This document shows, one piece after another, positions 20,620-63,743 of a stretch of 64,000 nt of DNA. The notes below the pieces were generated by a model. That model searched no databases. It was not told where the DNA came from and saw only the letters and a list, made by a program, of their open reading frames with translations. Source of the stretch: Cristatella mucedo. Taxonomy: Eukaryota; Bryozoa; Phylactolaemata; Cristatellidae. Location of the stretch: contig WPIO01000159.1 in assembly GCA_009760855.2 (NCBI GenBank), positions 125,001 to 189,000 on the forward strand, written 5' to 3'. The translations under genes were made by a program, and so were the position numbers. The stretch's first letter is position 1. The number at the start of each line of letters is the position of its first letter.

Positions 20620-23400
20620 TATGCCACAGCATATAATCTGCCTATAAATGTTGGTGCTTGGTTCATGTCCTCACTTACCTTGAACTACTAGCAAGTCTCA
20701 CTGCATCAGATCAAAAAGGAGAAATAGCAATGTGGGACAGGAATCCCAATCTTCACGTGTCAAGCTATGTGTTGGTGTGGTGAATATCTATCCATATCGT
20801 GGCGTTTAGAGCCATAGTACAGAGTCAATTTCGGAGCATTCAACATTCTGACTTAGCTGCTGGTGTCCGCGCCTTCGACTTTCAAGCAAAAGATAGCTTT
20901 GGCCATAAGAATCTATGATGACAGCAGATAAAGGGACTTGATTTGCTAACCACCTCCCATTGATGAGACTGCAGCCATACGGGAACTGCTTACTTACCTT
21001 AATAAAGAATAAGCCAAGAAATCCGTTTCGAGCATAAAACCTTGATATTGAATCCATCTGTTTGATGCTGTTGACCAGACCGGGAAGAGCTGCCTGCATC
21101 ACAGTTAGGGGTGTCGAATCGCTGTACAGCTGATCGATGTGCCTCTTCAGTGCCTCCATGTATTTGACTTTGTCCTTCGTCTCGTTCATTGCATCCGTTA
21201 TCCTAGACAGACATGTATCCATAAGTCTCCAATCTGAGAACCGGCGACAGATGGTGGGAGTGCATTTCCTAGTGCCCTAAGAGTTTCCCTGCACTTTACA
21301 TTGGATATACCGGAAGCATATAAACTTATTGGTAACTGTAGCATGCAAAACAGCTGCGACCATAAGCACAGCAATGACAGTTCGCGTGGACAGAGCACAT
21401 TCTGCGAGATAAGGGCACGTTTTTAGCTTGGCTTCACATTCGTCGAGTCTGGGGATGTCAAAATGTCAGTCGCTAGCCAATTCCAGCCTTTGGATGCATA
21501 GGAACTAAAGGCATGTGGTCTCTAGGGGAATTGAGGTGATATGGAAGCACACAGCTAAATTACCAGTCACATGAGCAGGTGGTGCGGGTGGATGCATGAA
21601 TAGGAAGTATTTCAGATTGGTGAGTCCGAGCAATATAATACAAGACCTATACGTGTGTGACGGGATCTAATAGTCGATGTCCCACTCAATGAGAAGAGAA
21701 ATTGACCGAGACACTGACAAGGAAAGAGACAGAGAAGCATGTGGAGAGAGATACACAGAGAGACCCTGAAATACACACAGACAAAGTAGATTGGAGGAAA
21801 TTTGAGGATGAGAAAGTGACTTTGGAGGTGCATGAGAAAGGGGTGCATGAGAAAGTGTACTTTGGAGTACAGGGACAGAAGTGGAGAGCGGAAAGAATGG
21901 AAGAGAAAACAGAGACTAGTGTTGTGTGACAATGTCTCCGGCAGCGGCTGTTCTTGTGGAGTCTCACGGAGACATGAGCGGGCGAACGATGGTGGTAAAC
22001 GAGACTCGATGTTTATTCCCTCAGCGGGTACATATACGAGCTGGGGGCTGACTCACCACAGATAGGGAAGCACATCTGTGGTGGGCCACATGCTTACATT
22101 AAAAGCCATGCACTGCATCGAGTCAATTTCAGAACCACCTGCTAAAGGTGGGATATACATTAGTGGCCGAGGCTGCTGCTAAACTATAAGGACGTTGGAA
22201 GGAGACCAACCGAGAAGAGAGAAAGGTGGAGGAAGAGAGCAAAACAAGAGTTCTGCCTTGTTGTTTCTTGCGATTTAACTCGAAGCTTTCTAGTATCCAA
22301 AGTGAAAATAAGCTAACCGATTCTATTTGGCTTGCTAGCTGGTAAGCATTAAAGCTACGAGCGGCTAGGCTTACCCGGCATCAATGAGCTTCCACTTCTT
22401 GAGAAGCTTGGACTTAGCTTGAATAAGGACTCCGATGACTGCTTTGCATTCTTTGCTCTTCAGCTGCTCGGTCACGTTGACAAGCAGCCTTTGACGTCTT
22501 CTCCAGCGCTCCAGCTCAGACAGAGGTCCTGCACTCGGGTCCATGAACCTGACAGCAAGCAGCTTCAGCATGCAAGGATTCCTTCTATTGAATGGCTTTC
22601 TCACGCTTCAGCTCCACCCGCGCTTGATAATCACAGTTACCTTTCATCTGACGTATCGGTTAGGATGCTCTCGATCGTGCTGATCCAATCGGACACCAGC
22701 TCCTCGTACTCCAGAAGTATACTCGAATCGAGGGCAGCCAGTCGATGCTGCTTGAAGTCATTGCTCACAATGCTCTCCGGGTGTTTTAGTACCTACAAAT
22801 GAAGAATTCCACATTAGAGAGCTCCTTTCTTAAGGGTCCTTCGCGTTGCTATAATCACCATGCAAGCCGCCTTACGAGTTGTTTAGTAGCCTGAACCCCA
22901 GATGCCGACTCGGCGAGACTGGAGAGAAGCCGCTCCATCGTATGTATGCATTGCTCTTTGTTTTCCTCTGAACAGTCACCCCAGTCTCTTTGAGCCTTCA
23001 ACGCTGGGATGTAGATGTCGCTCAGGAGTGTTGTGACCTGCTCAATGGCACTGCGCTTGATCTCTCCGGAAACTATGTCTCTATGAAACTGATTCAGATC
23101 GACGTCTTTTCCTGGATTTGTGCGAAGGAAGTACAACACGACTACAGAGTCTGTCGCGGTTTCTTTTAGTTTTGATAGGGAGTCTGTGTAATGAAGCTCC
23201 CTGGTAGACATCACAGCAGCATCGGGCTTCTGGCAGTAGAAGAATATCCTTCGAGGTCCTCCGCTACTGAGAAATCCGTTAACTAGCTTCATGGTGTCAG
23301 GCTGGCACATGAAGTCCTCCAACATTGTCGGGTTGTCAAAGCCGCCGATTTTGAAACTTTCTTGAATCCGTCCAGCAAGCCACCAATGCCTCTCGTCCAT
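181..23400 (-). CDS. DNAH5: Axonemal outer-arm dynein heavy chain, DNAH5/DNAH8 (gamma) type, 5' part, 21 exons
   Basis: This is the N-terminal tail of a ciliary outer-arm dynein heavy chain, the ATP-driven motor subunit that powers ciliary beating. Twenty-one minus-strand exons were placed by similarity to vertebrate DNAH5/DNAH8 and by GT/AG sites; all junctions but one keep phase. They give about 1,460 codons, mostly the DHC_N1 tail that holds intermediate chains and neighbouring heavy chains. Diagnostic matches, in order, are LLSDIYIPALKA, ITDAMNETKDKVKYM, the SFCNRLRQIMDV block, NAPPVAGAIYWVRQLMRQI, SPGLTTLAWNSMNI, FEIPNIIIEPPLE and HFSRYNFLWKEDVNKSF. The linker, AAA+ ring and stalk lie beyond position 1. 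Family length is about 4,600 residues, so about one third is present. DNAH5 and DNAH8 cannot be told apart here; a single invertebrate gene may be orthologous to both. The exact DNAH5 symbol is therefore tentative. Confidence 0.9.
690..1005 (-). mobile_element. LINE family B, 3' fragment
   Basis: The reverse complement carries the family B 3' region: the WNSLPQF-like stretch, the TACTTCCATGCTACTCA-like run and GTTGGCTACCGA, ending in GTGTAACACC. It lies in the intron between dynein exons 20 and 21. Confidence 0.7.
1147..1531 (-). CDS. DNAH5: Dynein heavy chain exon 20
   Basis: Codons about 1275-1403. Acceptor ccatgcttgcag/acctgc, donor ATATC/gtaaag, phase 1 to 2. HFSRYNFLWKEDVNKSFAEF, LQRVDTQILGIPQRLSVGPI and NALHGFALAWKAKYAEYLHE match the DNAH5 blocks [35 protein letters not shown] and LTAETKAWMVVIGRH. 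This is the clearest evidence at the left side of the window. Confidence 0.93.
1612..1702 (+). mobile_element. LINE family A, 3' tail
   Basis: GCAGCAAATGTAAAGCGCCTAGAAAGAGATTGAG and the (ATT)n tail define the 3' end of family A; only about 90 bp are present, typical of severe 5' truncation at target-primed reverse transcription. Confidence 0.75.
1715..2110 (-). mobile_element. LINE family B, 3' fragment
   Basis: The reverse complement translates to WNSLPRFLCNDNYSPGVDYD and HATHHLNCSPDSAMLPHFSL, the same C-terminus seen at 55030-55250. It ends in an ACATAGTTTTTATGG tail at the left. Confidence 0.75.
2637..2741 (-). CDS. DNAH5: Dynein heavy chain exon 19
   Basis: Codons about 1240-1274. Donor GTTGGCG/gtaagt, phase 1 in and out. 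FYERISSDESVQKIRQQLSN matches [20 protein letters not shown] of DNAH5. The acceptor is uncertain: tcttctgcag/gcctct at 2742 was preferred for its pyrimidine tract, but gggtgcag/agtgtt 21 bases upstream is in the same phase. The stretch before it is shorter than the acidic segment of DNAH5. Confidence 0.8.
2883..2995 (-). CDS. DNAH5: Dynein heavy chain exon 18
   Basis: Codons about 1202-1239. Acceptor gccattttcag/attcaa, donor GTCAAAG/gtacat, phase 2 to 1. FNLSVKFEIPNIIIEPPLEK followed by VKDAVQTVATEMLNAVKG closely matches [20 protein letters not shown] and VQQTLNKAVECIISVPKG. Confidence 0.94.
3083..3377 (-). CDS. DNAH5: Dynein heavy chain exon 17
   Basis: Codons about 1104-1202. Acceptor gtgctctacag/gggttt, donor CTTCA/gtatgt, phase 1 to 2. 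The start, RIYDAVLIATWRSLMTLAEA, matches MDALLKVTRNTLEAIRKRI. The middle is Ser/Arg/Lys-rich (HSRSRSGSQASTKASSWKRK) and probably a disordered loop. LLKEALDTYLQ closes the exon. Confidence 0.85.
3934..4022 (+). mobile_element. LINE family A, 3' tail
   Basis: GGCAGCAAATGTAAAGCGTC, the TTGAGTTCTCTGAGGGCGCTT block and a (TTA)n tail match the family A 3' end; fragment of about 85 bp in the intron between dynein exons 16 and 17. Confidence 0.75.
4569..4635 (-). CDS. DNAH5: Dynein heavy chain exon 16 (small)
   Basis: Codons about 1082-1104, only 67 bp. Acceptor atttctgcttcag/gacaag, donor CTCCTAG/gtaaga, phase 0 to 1. It encodes DKKGGASLDMDQAEFRLVQE, which lies where DNAH5 has EMLGEEARELLSHF. Splice sites are strong and phases fit, but the homology is thin. 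Confidence 0.72.
4640..6760. other. Dynein intron 15, GC-rich unexplained centre
   Basis: From about 5340 to 5880 the base composition is GC-rich with open frames of 132 codons on plus and 106 on minus; neither resembles a known protein. The short duplicate GCAGAAGCATCACTGAGC recurs at 5887 and 5909. The sides are AT-richer with no gene seen. Confidence 0.4.
5980..6160 (+). mobile_element. Degenerate LINE family B 3' fragment
   Basis: CTCCTCCGGCACATCCTCTCCAG through CTCGACTGCTCTCCTCACTC follows the family B pattern seen at 55090-55170 with many changes; its frame is broken. Confidence 0.45.
6761..6894. repeat. Purine-rich (GA)n tract
   Basis: Imperfect GA/GGGA/GAAA repeats, all-purine for over 100 bases, 50 bp downstream of dynein exon 15 in the intron. 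Confidence 0.95.
6945..7070 (-). CDS. DNAH5: Dynein heavy chain exon 15
   Basis: Codons about 1040-1081. Acceptor cctttctttcag/gtacca, donor AAGAAG/gtcagt, phase 0 to 0. VPEDFIAVVSSSV and GIEEAVHEVAGLLL correspond to CEEFLQMTKDLCV and LVEEAVNELVNMLL in DNAH5. Confidence 0.88.
7071..8928. other. Dynein introns 13 and 14 area
   Basis: Apart from exon 14, the only notable item is a (CAG)n-like run at 7440-7477 (GCAGCAGCAGCAG). The 61-codon frame at 8632 has no homology. Nothing else supported. Confidence 0.5.
7754..7908 (-). CDS. DNAH5: Dynein heavy chain exon 14
   Basis: Codons about 988-1039. Acceptor tcgttttttag/atgcct, donor ATTTGG/gtaggt, phase 1 to 0. LHQVHTSTSKLKTLIDHVNT matches [20 protein letters not shown] and is followed by VSNGVTSIRDMFLF at the RIDAILEEMSS position. 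Confidence 0.9.
8929..9188 (-). CDS. DNAH5: Dynein heavy chain exon 13
   Basis: Codons about 901-988. Acceptor taacattacag/tgttat, donor ATATTG/gtaaat, phase 2 to 1. ELIQEAKWFVRLGIPIPEAA and SFSPGLTTLAWNSMNIG match FRETECMAQMGLEVSPLA and ALQPGLAALTWTSLNIE, the PGL-x-x-L-x-W-x-S-x-NI signature of dynein tails. Confidence 0.95.
9711..10033 (-). CDS. DNAH5: Dynein heavy chain exon 12
   Basis: Codons about 794-901. Acceptor ttacttcacag/gaagat, donor CTTCG/gtaagt, phase 0 to 2. DPPVPRNAPPVAGAIYWVRQ matches [20 protein letters not shown] of DNAH5, one of the most conserved tail motifs in axonemal dyneins. KIYNRVASALVTFESLWFSQ and GLSATLLVRHP also match ([31 protein letters not shown]). Confidence 0.95.
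10476..10596 (-). CDS. DNAH5: Dynein heavy chain exon 11
   Basis: Codons about 753-793. Acceptor acttttgaag/gttcac, donor TGCAAG/gtagga, phase 2 to 0. FVEAFALYEVDLEEIVRIYE corresponds to [20 protein letters not shown] in DNAH5. The exon is too short to stand out as an open frame; it was found by asking what should lie between exons 10 and 12. Confidence 0.88.
10728..10998 (-). CDS. DNAH5: Dynein heavy chain exon 10
   Basis: Codons about 663-752. Acceptor tttatcacag/gtaagt, donor ACCAA/gtaaga, phase 1 to 2. SQLRAIMIADASSRMMLDVE, DRFEHTYGRFQSVVKELERF and SKNGKTWQILELL follow the DNAH5 order [40 protein letters not shown] and QNTNQALRMLKKF. Confidence 0.9.
11388..11606 (-). CDS. DNAH5: Dynein heavy chain exon 9 (charged insert)
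   Basis: Codons about 590-662. Acceptor tcttaaccag/atgagc, donor GTACTAC/gtgagt, phase 1 to 1. The exon encodes a Glu/Lys/Ser-rich stretch (KEDLEKEQQEETELATRSSE, then KAKKVVDSESQRSLSADD) with no clear match in vertebrate DNAH5. It is assigned by its open frame, splice sites and phase fit between exons 8 and 10. Confidence 0.68.
11655..11900 (-). mobile_element. Degenerate LINE family A-like 3' fragment
   Basis: The reverse complement encodes SSDLTTFKQSYKSLFLTELV, close to SPDLTTFKRNLKTHLFRTAF of family A, and then GTGCCGAGAAAGAGACTTAG in place of the usual GCGCCTAGAAAGAGATTGAG. It marks an older, diverged subfamily. Confidence 0.6.
12834..12946 (-). CDS. DNAH5: Dynein heavy chain exon 8
   Basis: Codons about 552-589. 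Acceptor caacgcttcag/gctgat, donor GCTGCCG/gtagga, phase 2 to 1. LIVTTDGIPRPRPEDLEEKA lies where DNAH5 reads SVLQDSTIEGLEDMA, and the rest (DDEYDHRAHHKEQSK) is a charged insert. Homology alone is weak, but both phases match the neighbouring exons exactly, which would happen by chance about one time in nine. Confidence 0.7.
13074..13161. repeat. (TA)n microsatellite
   Basis: About 44 uninterrupted TA units, in the intron between dynein exons 7 and 8. Confidence 0.98.
14209..14870 (-). mobile_element. LINE family A, 5'-truncated copy
   Basis: Read on the minus strand it contains LQLVQNSAARLVCRECRSCH, LADLHWLPVKQRIDFKVLSL and APKAWNSLPTCVRTSPDLTT, the conserved C-terminus of a CR1/L2-type ORF2, still open over 134 codons. 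The 3' end is GCGCCTAGAGAGAGATTAAG plus (ATT)n at 14210-14227. Confidence 0.85.
16034..16246 (-). CDS. DNAH5: Dynein heavy chain exon 7
   Basis: Codons about 481-552. Acceptor ctgattgcag/ctctaaag, donor GACAG/gtgaga, phase 2 to 2. The 3' part (DDDAILGHMESFCNRLRQIM, DVMSTMTQYD) matches [26 protein letters not shown] of DNAH5. The first 40 codons are rich in Gly, Ser and Lys (SPSKKSSTGESHG) and have no counterpart in vertebrates that I know of, so they are probably a disordered insert. Confidence 0.87.
16461..16540 (-). mobile_element. LINE family A, 3' tail
   Basis: (ATA)n followed by GTACTTGATAAAGCGCCCTC and CTCTTTCTAGGCACTTTACA is the reverse complement of the family A tail; about 80 bp only. 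Confidence 0.75.
16951..17086 (-). mobile_element. SINE family S2 copy
   Basis: The reverse complement runs from CTGGTTTGGCCCAGGGGTCA (tRNA-like head) through a CTCAAGC-type B-box remnant to GTTATACAAATGAATTTA. The head-to-tail order matches the copies at 48155 and 60507. Confidence 0.65.
17100..17984. other. Dynein intron 6, unique part
   Basis: Moderately GC-rich with overlapping short ORFs (17342-17665, 17524-17787) and no recognised homology. Confidence 0.4.
17961..17984. repeat. (ATGC)n tetranucleotide repeat at a splice donor
   Basis: Five to six ATGC units (palindromic GCATGCATGC) end exactly at the donor of dynein exon 6, so the intron begins gtatgcatgcatgc on the minus strand. Confidence 0.9.
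17985..18175 (-). CDS. DNAH5: Dynein heavy chain exon 6
   Basis: Codons about 418-481. Acceptor ccaatcttgcag/acaaag, donor GCAAAGG/gtatgc, phase 0 to 2. RMRQCLVLQSFFRECVHAV sits where DNAH5 has KLKQEYQLCFHKTKQKLK; similarity is modest but phase and order fit on both sides. The start (TKGAQKDAATAAKEDG) looks like a lineage-specific insert. The donor runs straight into an (ATGC)n repeat, described under findings. Confidence 0.75.
18176..19958. other. Dynein intron 5
   Basis: Apart from the S1 SINE and its (ATA)n at 18812, no feature is supported. Confidence 0.5.
18836..19009 (-). mobile_element. SINE family S1 copy
   Basis: The reverse complement starts GAGCCGTGATGGCACACTAG, has GTGGGTTCGAATC as an RNA polymerase III B-box and continues with TGGTGGGCGATCC and GTGATAACCTCGAAGGCTCG. 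An (ATT)n run follows the 3' side at 18812-18833. Confidence 0.8.
19959..20153 (-). CDS. DNAH5: Dynein heavy chain exon 5
   Basis: Codons about 353-417. Acceptor catttcttag/ataacc, donor CTCAAG/gttatg, phase 0 to 0. ITNQLVTMCKDYI matches VTNQIISACKAYI of DNAH5. The second half (ELWSRVELEVKRGTATTDLP and on to ESKLK) is less conserved, as this loop region is in other animals. The donor lacks the usual +4 A but keeps gtt. Confidence 0.87.
20539..20616. repeat. (GA)n microsatellite
   Basis: About 39 uninterrupted GA units in the intron between dynein exons 4 and 5. Confidence 0.98.
20998..21202 (-). CDS. DNAH5: Dynein heavy chain exon 4
   Basis: Codons about 284-352. Acceptor gtctgtctag/gataac, donor ATTAAG/gtaagt, phase 2 to 0. 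ITDAMNETKDKVKYMEALKR and SIKQMDSISRFYARNGFLGL are among the best-conserved stretches with DNAH5 (ITDATNEAKDNVKYL; AIKMIYSISHYYN). The intron from exon 3 carries the solo-LTR-like element and a LINE fragment. Confidence 0.94.
21370..21640 (-). mobile_element. Diverged LINE family A-like 3' fragment
   Basis: AATGACAGTTCGCGTGGACAG to AATTCCAGCCTTTGGATGCA parallels 32080-32210 and, more distantly, the WNSLP region of family A. Frames are broken. Confidence 0.5.
21920..22098 (+). mobile_element. Solo-LTR-like element, copy 1
   Basis: The 179-bp unit starts TGTTGTGTGACAATGTCTCC and ends GGGCCACATGCTTACA. It has the TG...CA ends expected of an LTR, and a second copy exists inverted at 28153. It includes a hairpin with CACCACAGAT arms around a 10-base loop. 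No target duplication or internal retroelement genes are visible. Confidence 0.5.
22375..22548 (-). CDS. DNAH5: Dynein heavy chain exon 3
   Basis: Codons about 226-284. Acceptor gctgtcag/gttcatgg, donor GCCGG/gtaagc, phase 2 to 2. SELERWRRRQRLL and AVIGVLIQAKSKLLKKWKLID align with AELEHWKKRLSKFN and [21 protein letters not shown] of DNAH5; the AKSKLLK block is strongly diagnostic of the gamma-type tail. Confidence 0.92.
22641..22792 (-). CDS. DNAH5: Dynein heavy chain exon 2
   Basis: Codons about 176-226. Acceptor tttgtag/gtacta, donor GAAAG/gtaact, phase 0 to 2. The translation VLKHPESIVSNDF followed by YEELVSDWISTIESIL matches the NNPETLGKIEDCMKVWIKQ segment of DNAH5 (DHC_N1). The exon is separated from exon 1 by an 83-bp intron, the shortest in this gene's visible part. 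Confidence 0.87.
22876..23400 (-). CDS. DNAH5: Dynein heavy chain exon 1 (start exon)
   Basis: Codons 1-175. The ATG at 23400 is preceded by A at -3, followed by G at +4, and an in-frame TGA lies 12 bases upstream with no AG between, so it is a true start in this exon. MDERHWWLAGRIQESF aligns with the LDARHNYLFAIV region about 30 residues into human DNAH5, so the N-terminus is shorter than in vertebrates. SGGPRRIFFYCQ and LLSDIYIPALKAQ are clear family blocks. The donor is CAACTC/gtaagg, phase 0. The same frame stays open for six more codons past the donor. Confidence 0.93.
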
Positions 23401-26400
23401 TTTAAAGAATCAGTGTACAATACTGCAATTTGAAATTTAGTATCTTGAAGGCTTCTTAATCCGATGCCATATAGTCATGAACCGAAATTTAGAATCAAGC
23501 ACGGCCGGCAAGCTGCGCGGAAGTTATCCACGAGTCCGTTGCCACCGCCTCGCCACCATCTTGTTTGTAGTTGTCAGGCGATATAACCTTCAACTTCTCG
23601 GTTAGAGGCAGTCAATGTCATAACACTAAACAAGCAAGAAGGAATTACGCAGTCAAAAGGCACATCAAAGATTATACTTCATGCTATTATGTTACACTCA
23701 TCAGTATTTGTATCAAATAAACGAACGCTGCAGAACGGCAGGTGCCCCTCCCAGCAGGTGGTTACATCCGAGAGAGTGGGCTTGGCCACCGGAGAATTAC
23801 TTCCTGTATAACTTCTCTCAAGGACAGCTACTGTTTTTTGAGACCTGCTACGGGGTATCGAGCGCTCATACGTTCACGTTAGGATCAGTGTTTCGAGCTG
23901 TTTCTTCACACATTGGAACCCTAAGGGCAAAGATATTGCTTCGCCCTGATTCTGAAAAAATGCACACGGACTCCCTGGGACTCCAAACTGGCTGGGAGGC
24001 GTCTAGTAACTTCTGAGCAGTCGTGATATCACACCCGCCTGCTCATGTCTAGGTAAGCTGGTACGCTTGATGAGCCTGCAAACTCGACCGTCATTGCAAC
24101 CGATTTTTTGCACAGTTGATTATCGTGTTCGATGGCCCGTATTCGTAAGGCTGGCACTTCTATCCAACTCTTTACCGAATCAGCCGGGTTTAAGAAGCTT
24201 GCATTATAATTCATTGTCCAGCAACTGTACTCCCTTTTTGGCCGATTCAATTATTATCGACGCCATCTGCGTCTTTTTTTGCGAGATGGTGTTCTGTGAC
24301 TAGAGCAACTAGGAGCTTGGATTTTTAATATCACTGCGGTATGTAGCTGAATACGCTGTTTTTTGTCAGCCACTGAACTTGTATAACTGCCAGAACCACG
24401 AAGATTCAGCTTCATCTCAGCCTAGGAATGCTTACAAAAAGGATGCCCTATCGGTTGCTGAGTGGTCAGTATCTGCTTTTCAATATTTTTGTTTCGCCCG
24501 TTTTAAGTTGGGTTTAGACAAATCAGTTTCAGTCACCATACTCAGAGCGTAGCAAGATCCCTAAAGAAGTGTGATCAATAACGTAAACGGATTTTTTTTA
24601 GAATAGCTTAGCCGTATAAGTGTGAGCATATAACCGCGGCTTTAGGCTATGTCAACGATATCTACTATTTGACCAACTTCTGACTTTGGAAGATTTCAGA
24701 AGACTGTGGCCAAAAACATGAAACAGTTTCATGACCGTTGTATCTGGTTAGAATAGTTCGGGGATTAAACAGGTCATTAGCGCAAGTTATTCCACTTCTG
24801 AGCTACATCCAGCAGATATATGCGAATGCCCCACTTCCTAGTAGGCTCAGATCTGTAATACTTCCTTGTTGTCTTAGCCCACCATACGTTTAATATTGCT
24901 GAACTCATAATTGCTGTAATGTTTTGTTAATATTGCTGACTCCGTTACTCATTTAGAGACACTGCAGTGACCCCTTTGCAAGGTGCTCGATTTTCAGGCC
25001 ACTGTGGCTTGCCGGATTCCTGAAGCATTTAACAGACCAATAGGGTGTTCATTTTTTTCCAGGATAAGCAGCCCCAAAAAAAGGGGAATGCGTGTGCATA
25101 GTTGTGTGCATTGAACCCTATCCTGCTGGCTGATAGGTTTGACGCTCTGTTCTTTGCCGGGTTTCAGAGAAAGCTACCTGAGTGCTCGAGTATTCGTAAA
25201 ATTGGCTGTCTAGACTGTTTTCCAGCTCGGCCATTGTGCCGTCGATATAAATGGGAGTCGGCCCTTTCGTGACAGTTTTATCTTTCTGTCACTCGATGCA
25301 AAGTCTTTCCCCCACGCAAACCTGTGCTCGAACGCCGAAGTATCGGTAGCCCCTAGTTTGTGAGGAGTACGAGGCTTTCGAAAGTAACGCATTACACTGA
25401 AGCATAAAGAACGGATGTGCTCATTTGTCAATGTATCTTTTATGGTGGCTTTTTCATAAATCAGAGAACGCAGCTGGAAAATAACGAAAAAGAGAAAACG
25501 TCGTTGACCCTTACAATTCATGTACAATGGCAAGATTTTTACCCATTCTACAGCACCTTGAAAGCGAGTGCATCGTCTGTTTCTCGAGGTTCGTGGACGT
25601 GCGCAGTGGTGTGAAAACAACGGTGCATCCACCGTGCTCATTTCGTAGCCTTGAGCTGCTGTCGCCAATATGCACGCCTAAGACCATTTGGTTGACTACC
25701 TTTACTAAGGCCCCAAATTTGAGCTTTTTTGCCAAACATAACTTGGTAACATTGAAATTGCTAAACAGTTTTGAATTTTATGAACTGTCGTGGTGTACAA
25801 CCTGTAAAAGGTAGATAAAACCAGTATCATCGATCGATAGTACAAATAGTTTGGCCACCGGCATGCTGCTGCCCACACCCCCCCCACCCCCCCCCCCCCC
25901 CCCCCGCCGCTTGGACAGACTTAAAGAGCAAAGCTGTAAACATCCTTTCGCCCACACCCCCCCCCCTCGTGATAGAGTTCATGCTTCAAGCCTGCAGGCA
26001 GCTACTTGAGAAGCTAATTGGTAGGGAAACGATTAGGCATCGGCTAGATATATAAAGTATGTTTGCTCAGAATGCAATAAGGAAGCCACTTCTATATGTC
26101 GTGAGTAAAGTGGCTCGTTTGGAGTGGCCAAGGGAGTGGGGCCAGGGCAAGAGCAAGGTGGACCATTGAAGACTGGAGCAAAATCGAATGTGACACTGAG
26201 AGTGCATTTGCCATTTTTCGAAGCGAAAAATGAATACTGTACCCGAGTCATTCCTCTAGGGACGGTTTGAATGGTTATTACATTCAGATGACATGAAATT
26301 TGGTGGCAAACGGTCTATCGCTGCTTGTGTAGCCAATACCTGACGTCAAAATATTTATTTAGAACTGCTCCAGAACAATGCAGCACCTAGTACAATGAAC

Positions 26401-27170
26401 ATTGCATAAAGATGGTTTTCTTTTTCAACAGTGCAATGCGCTCAAGTACGCTGCTAAGGCTGCTAAGAGTGTTCAACATGTTTTCCTCTCTGCTGTGGAA
26501 TTTACTTCGTGGGCCATAATGCTAACGAACGTGGCCCAGTCAATCTTCAGACCCGCCCAGTCAATCTATAGACCCATTGACTGTCTCAGGGGTGAAGGCT
26601 CAGAGCTCAGGTGGGTCGTAGCACATCTAAAGTATCGTCTTTCTCAAGTTTGCAGGAAGTTGGAGAACAAGAATGCAAGAGGAAAGACTTGGCCTGCTCC
26701 ATTTCCGAGCAGCTCGGACAGGTTACTGCTTATCGCAGTGGTGTAACTTAGCACTCCAAATTGTTGCACCTGTATTAAAAAACTTTGCTTACATATACGT
26801 AAGCTAGGTAAGCTATTAAGCTTACTGTATATAAACCACCCATGATTACGTCAGGTTGCAGTAGCAATTTTTAAACCAGAATTGAATCATTTGGGGTCCG
26901 CCGGCTATTTTAAGCTGCCTCACCTCGAATGTGGATTCGCCTCGCAATCACAAACCAACGCAACGTTCCTTTTCTCGAGTGCTGCAAGATTTAAGAGCTC
27001 CAGATGCATTCGTTATTTTCTTTCGAATATAACTGTAAAATGGGCTCAGTCGTGGTGGAGAACGTGCAAGCAACAGTAATGGATGATGTTGTTCCCTGTT
27101 GCAGCTGCCTGAGGCTTCTTTCATGTGGATTGTCTTTTGGACTGTACACTAGCTTGATATCACTTTGCAG
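23401..27170. other. Region between the divergent genes
   Basis: No gene was recognised here. ORFs of 60-150 codons at 23681-24016 and 25210-25814 match nothing I know. The stretch must hold the dynein 5' UTR and promoter, and perhaps a p110 start exon. Next to the start codon I see no TATA box that I trust. Confidence 0.6.
25876..25912. repeat. Poly-C tract
   Basis: More than 30 C with two A interruptions, followed at 25957 by a second C run. The minus strand is G-rich and could form quadruplex DNA. It lies in the space between the two genes. Confidence 0.95.
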
Positions 27171-63012
<35,842 letters not shown>

Positions 63013-63351
63013 GTAGGCGCCAGACACTCTGCCAGCTCCTGTCGGCGCATCCGTGCTGCCCCGAGCCAAGGTCGCTCGAGCAAAGGTCGTGCTCTGCTGC
63101 TGAGGATGAGCGCATGGGTCTGAGCAGCTCGTGCTTTCGTCTGTCGCTCTAGCTGTGCTCCGTTCCAGTTGTGGTTTAGTATATTTTTGTTTTAGTTGCC
63201 ACTCTGCTTGAGTAGCTTCCTATTTGAGGCCAATGCTACTGAAATAATTCCCTCTTTATCTGTCCATCTTTATATTCTCTTATTGTATTTTTCTTTCTAT
63301 ATCGCTGTATGTTTGTTTACCTGTATTATTATACATGTACATATTTTGGTT

Positions 63352-63481
<130 letters not shown>

Positions 63482-63484
63482 ATC

Positions 63485-63687
63485 CATCTCTCTCTCTCTC
63501 TCTCTTCTGTGTCTTAGACACTGTCTTTCTACCTCTTTATCTGTTTCTCACTTAGTATCTGTCTCTCACTATTCCACTCTCTCCTCTCTGTCTCCCTCTG
63601 CTTGTCTGTCTGTCTTTCTGTCTGTCCTTCTCTCTGTCTTCCTTCCTCTCTCTCTCTCTCTCTCACACTCTCTCTCTCTATCTCTCT

Positions 63688-63743
<56 letters not shown>

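Noticed and set aside
25210-25814. Overlapping minus ORFs of 152 and 74 codons between the two genes
   Set aside because: I found no family match, the frames are not joined by plausible splice sites, and codon use is unconvincing.
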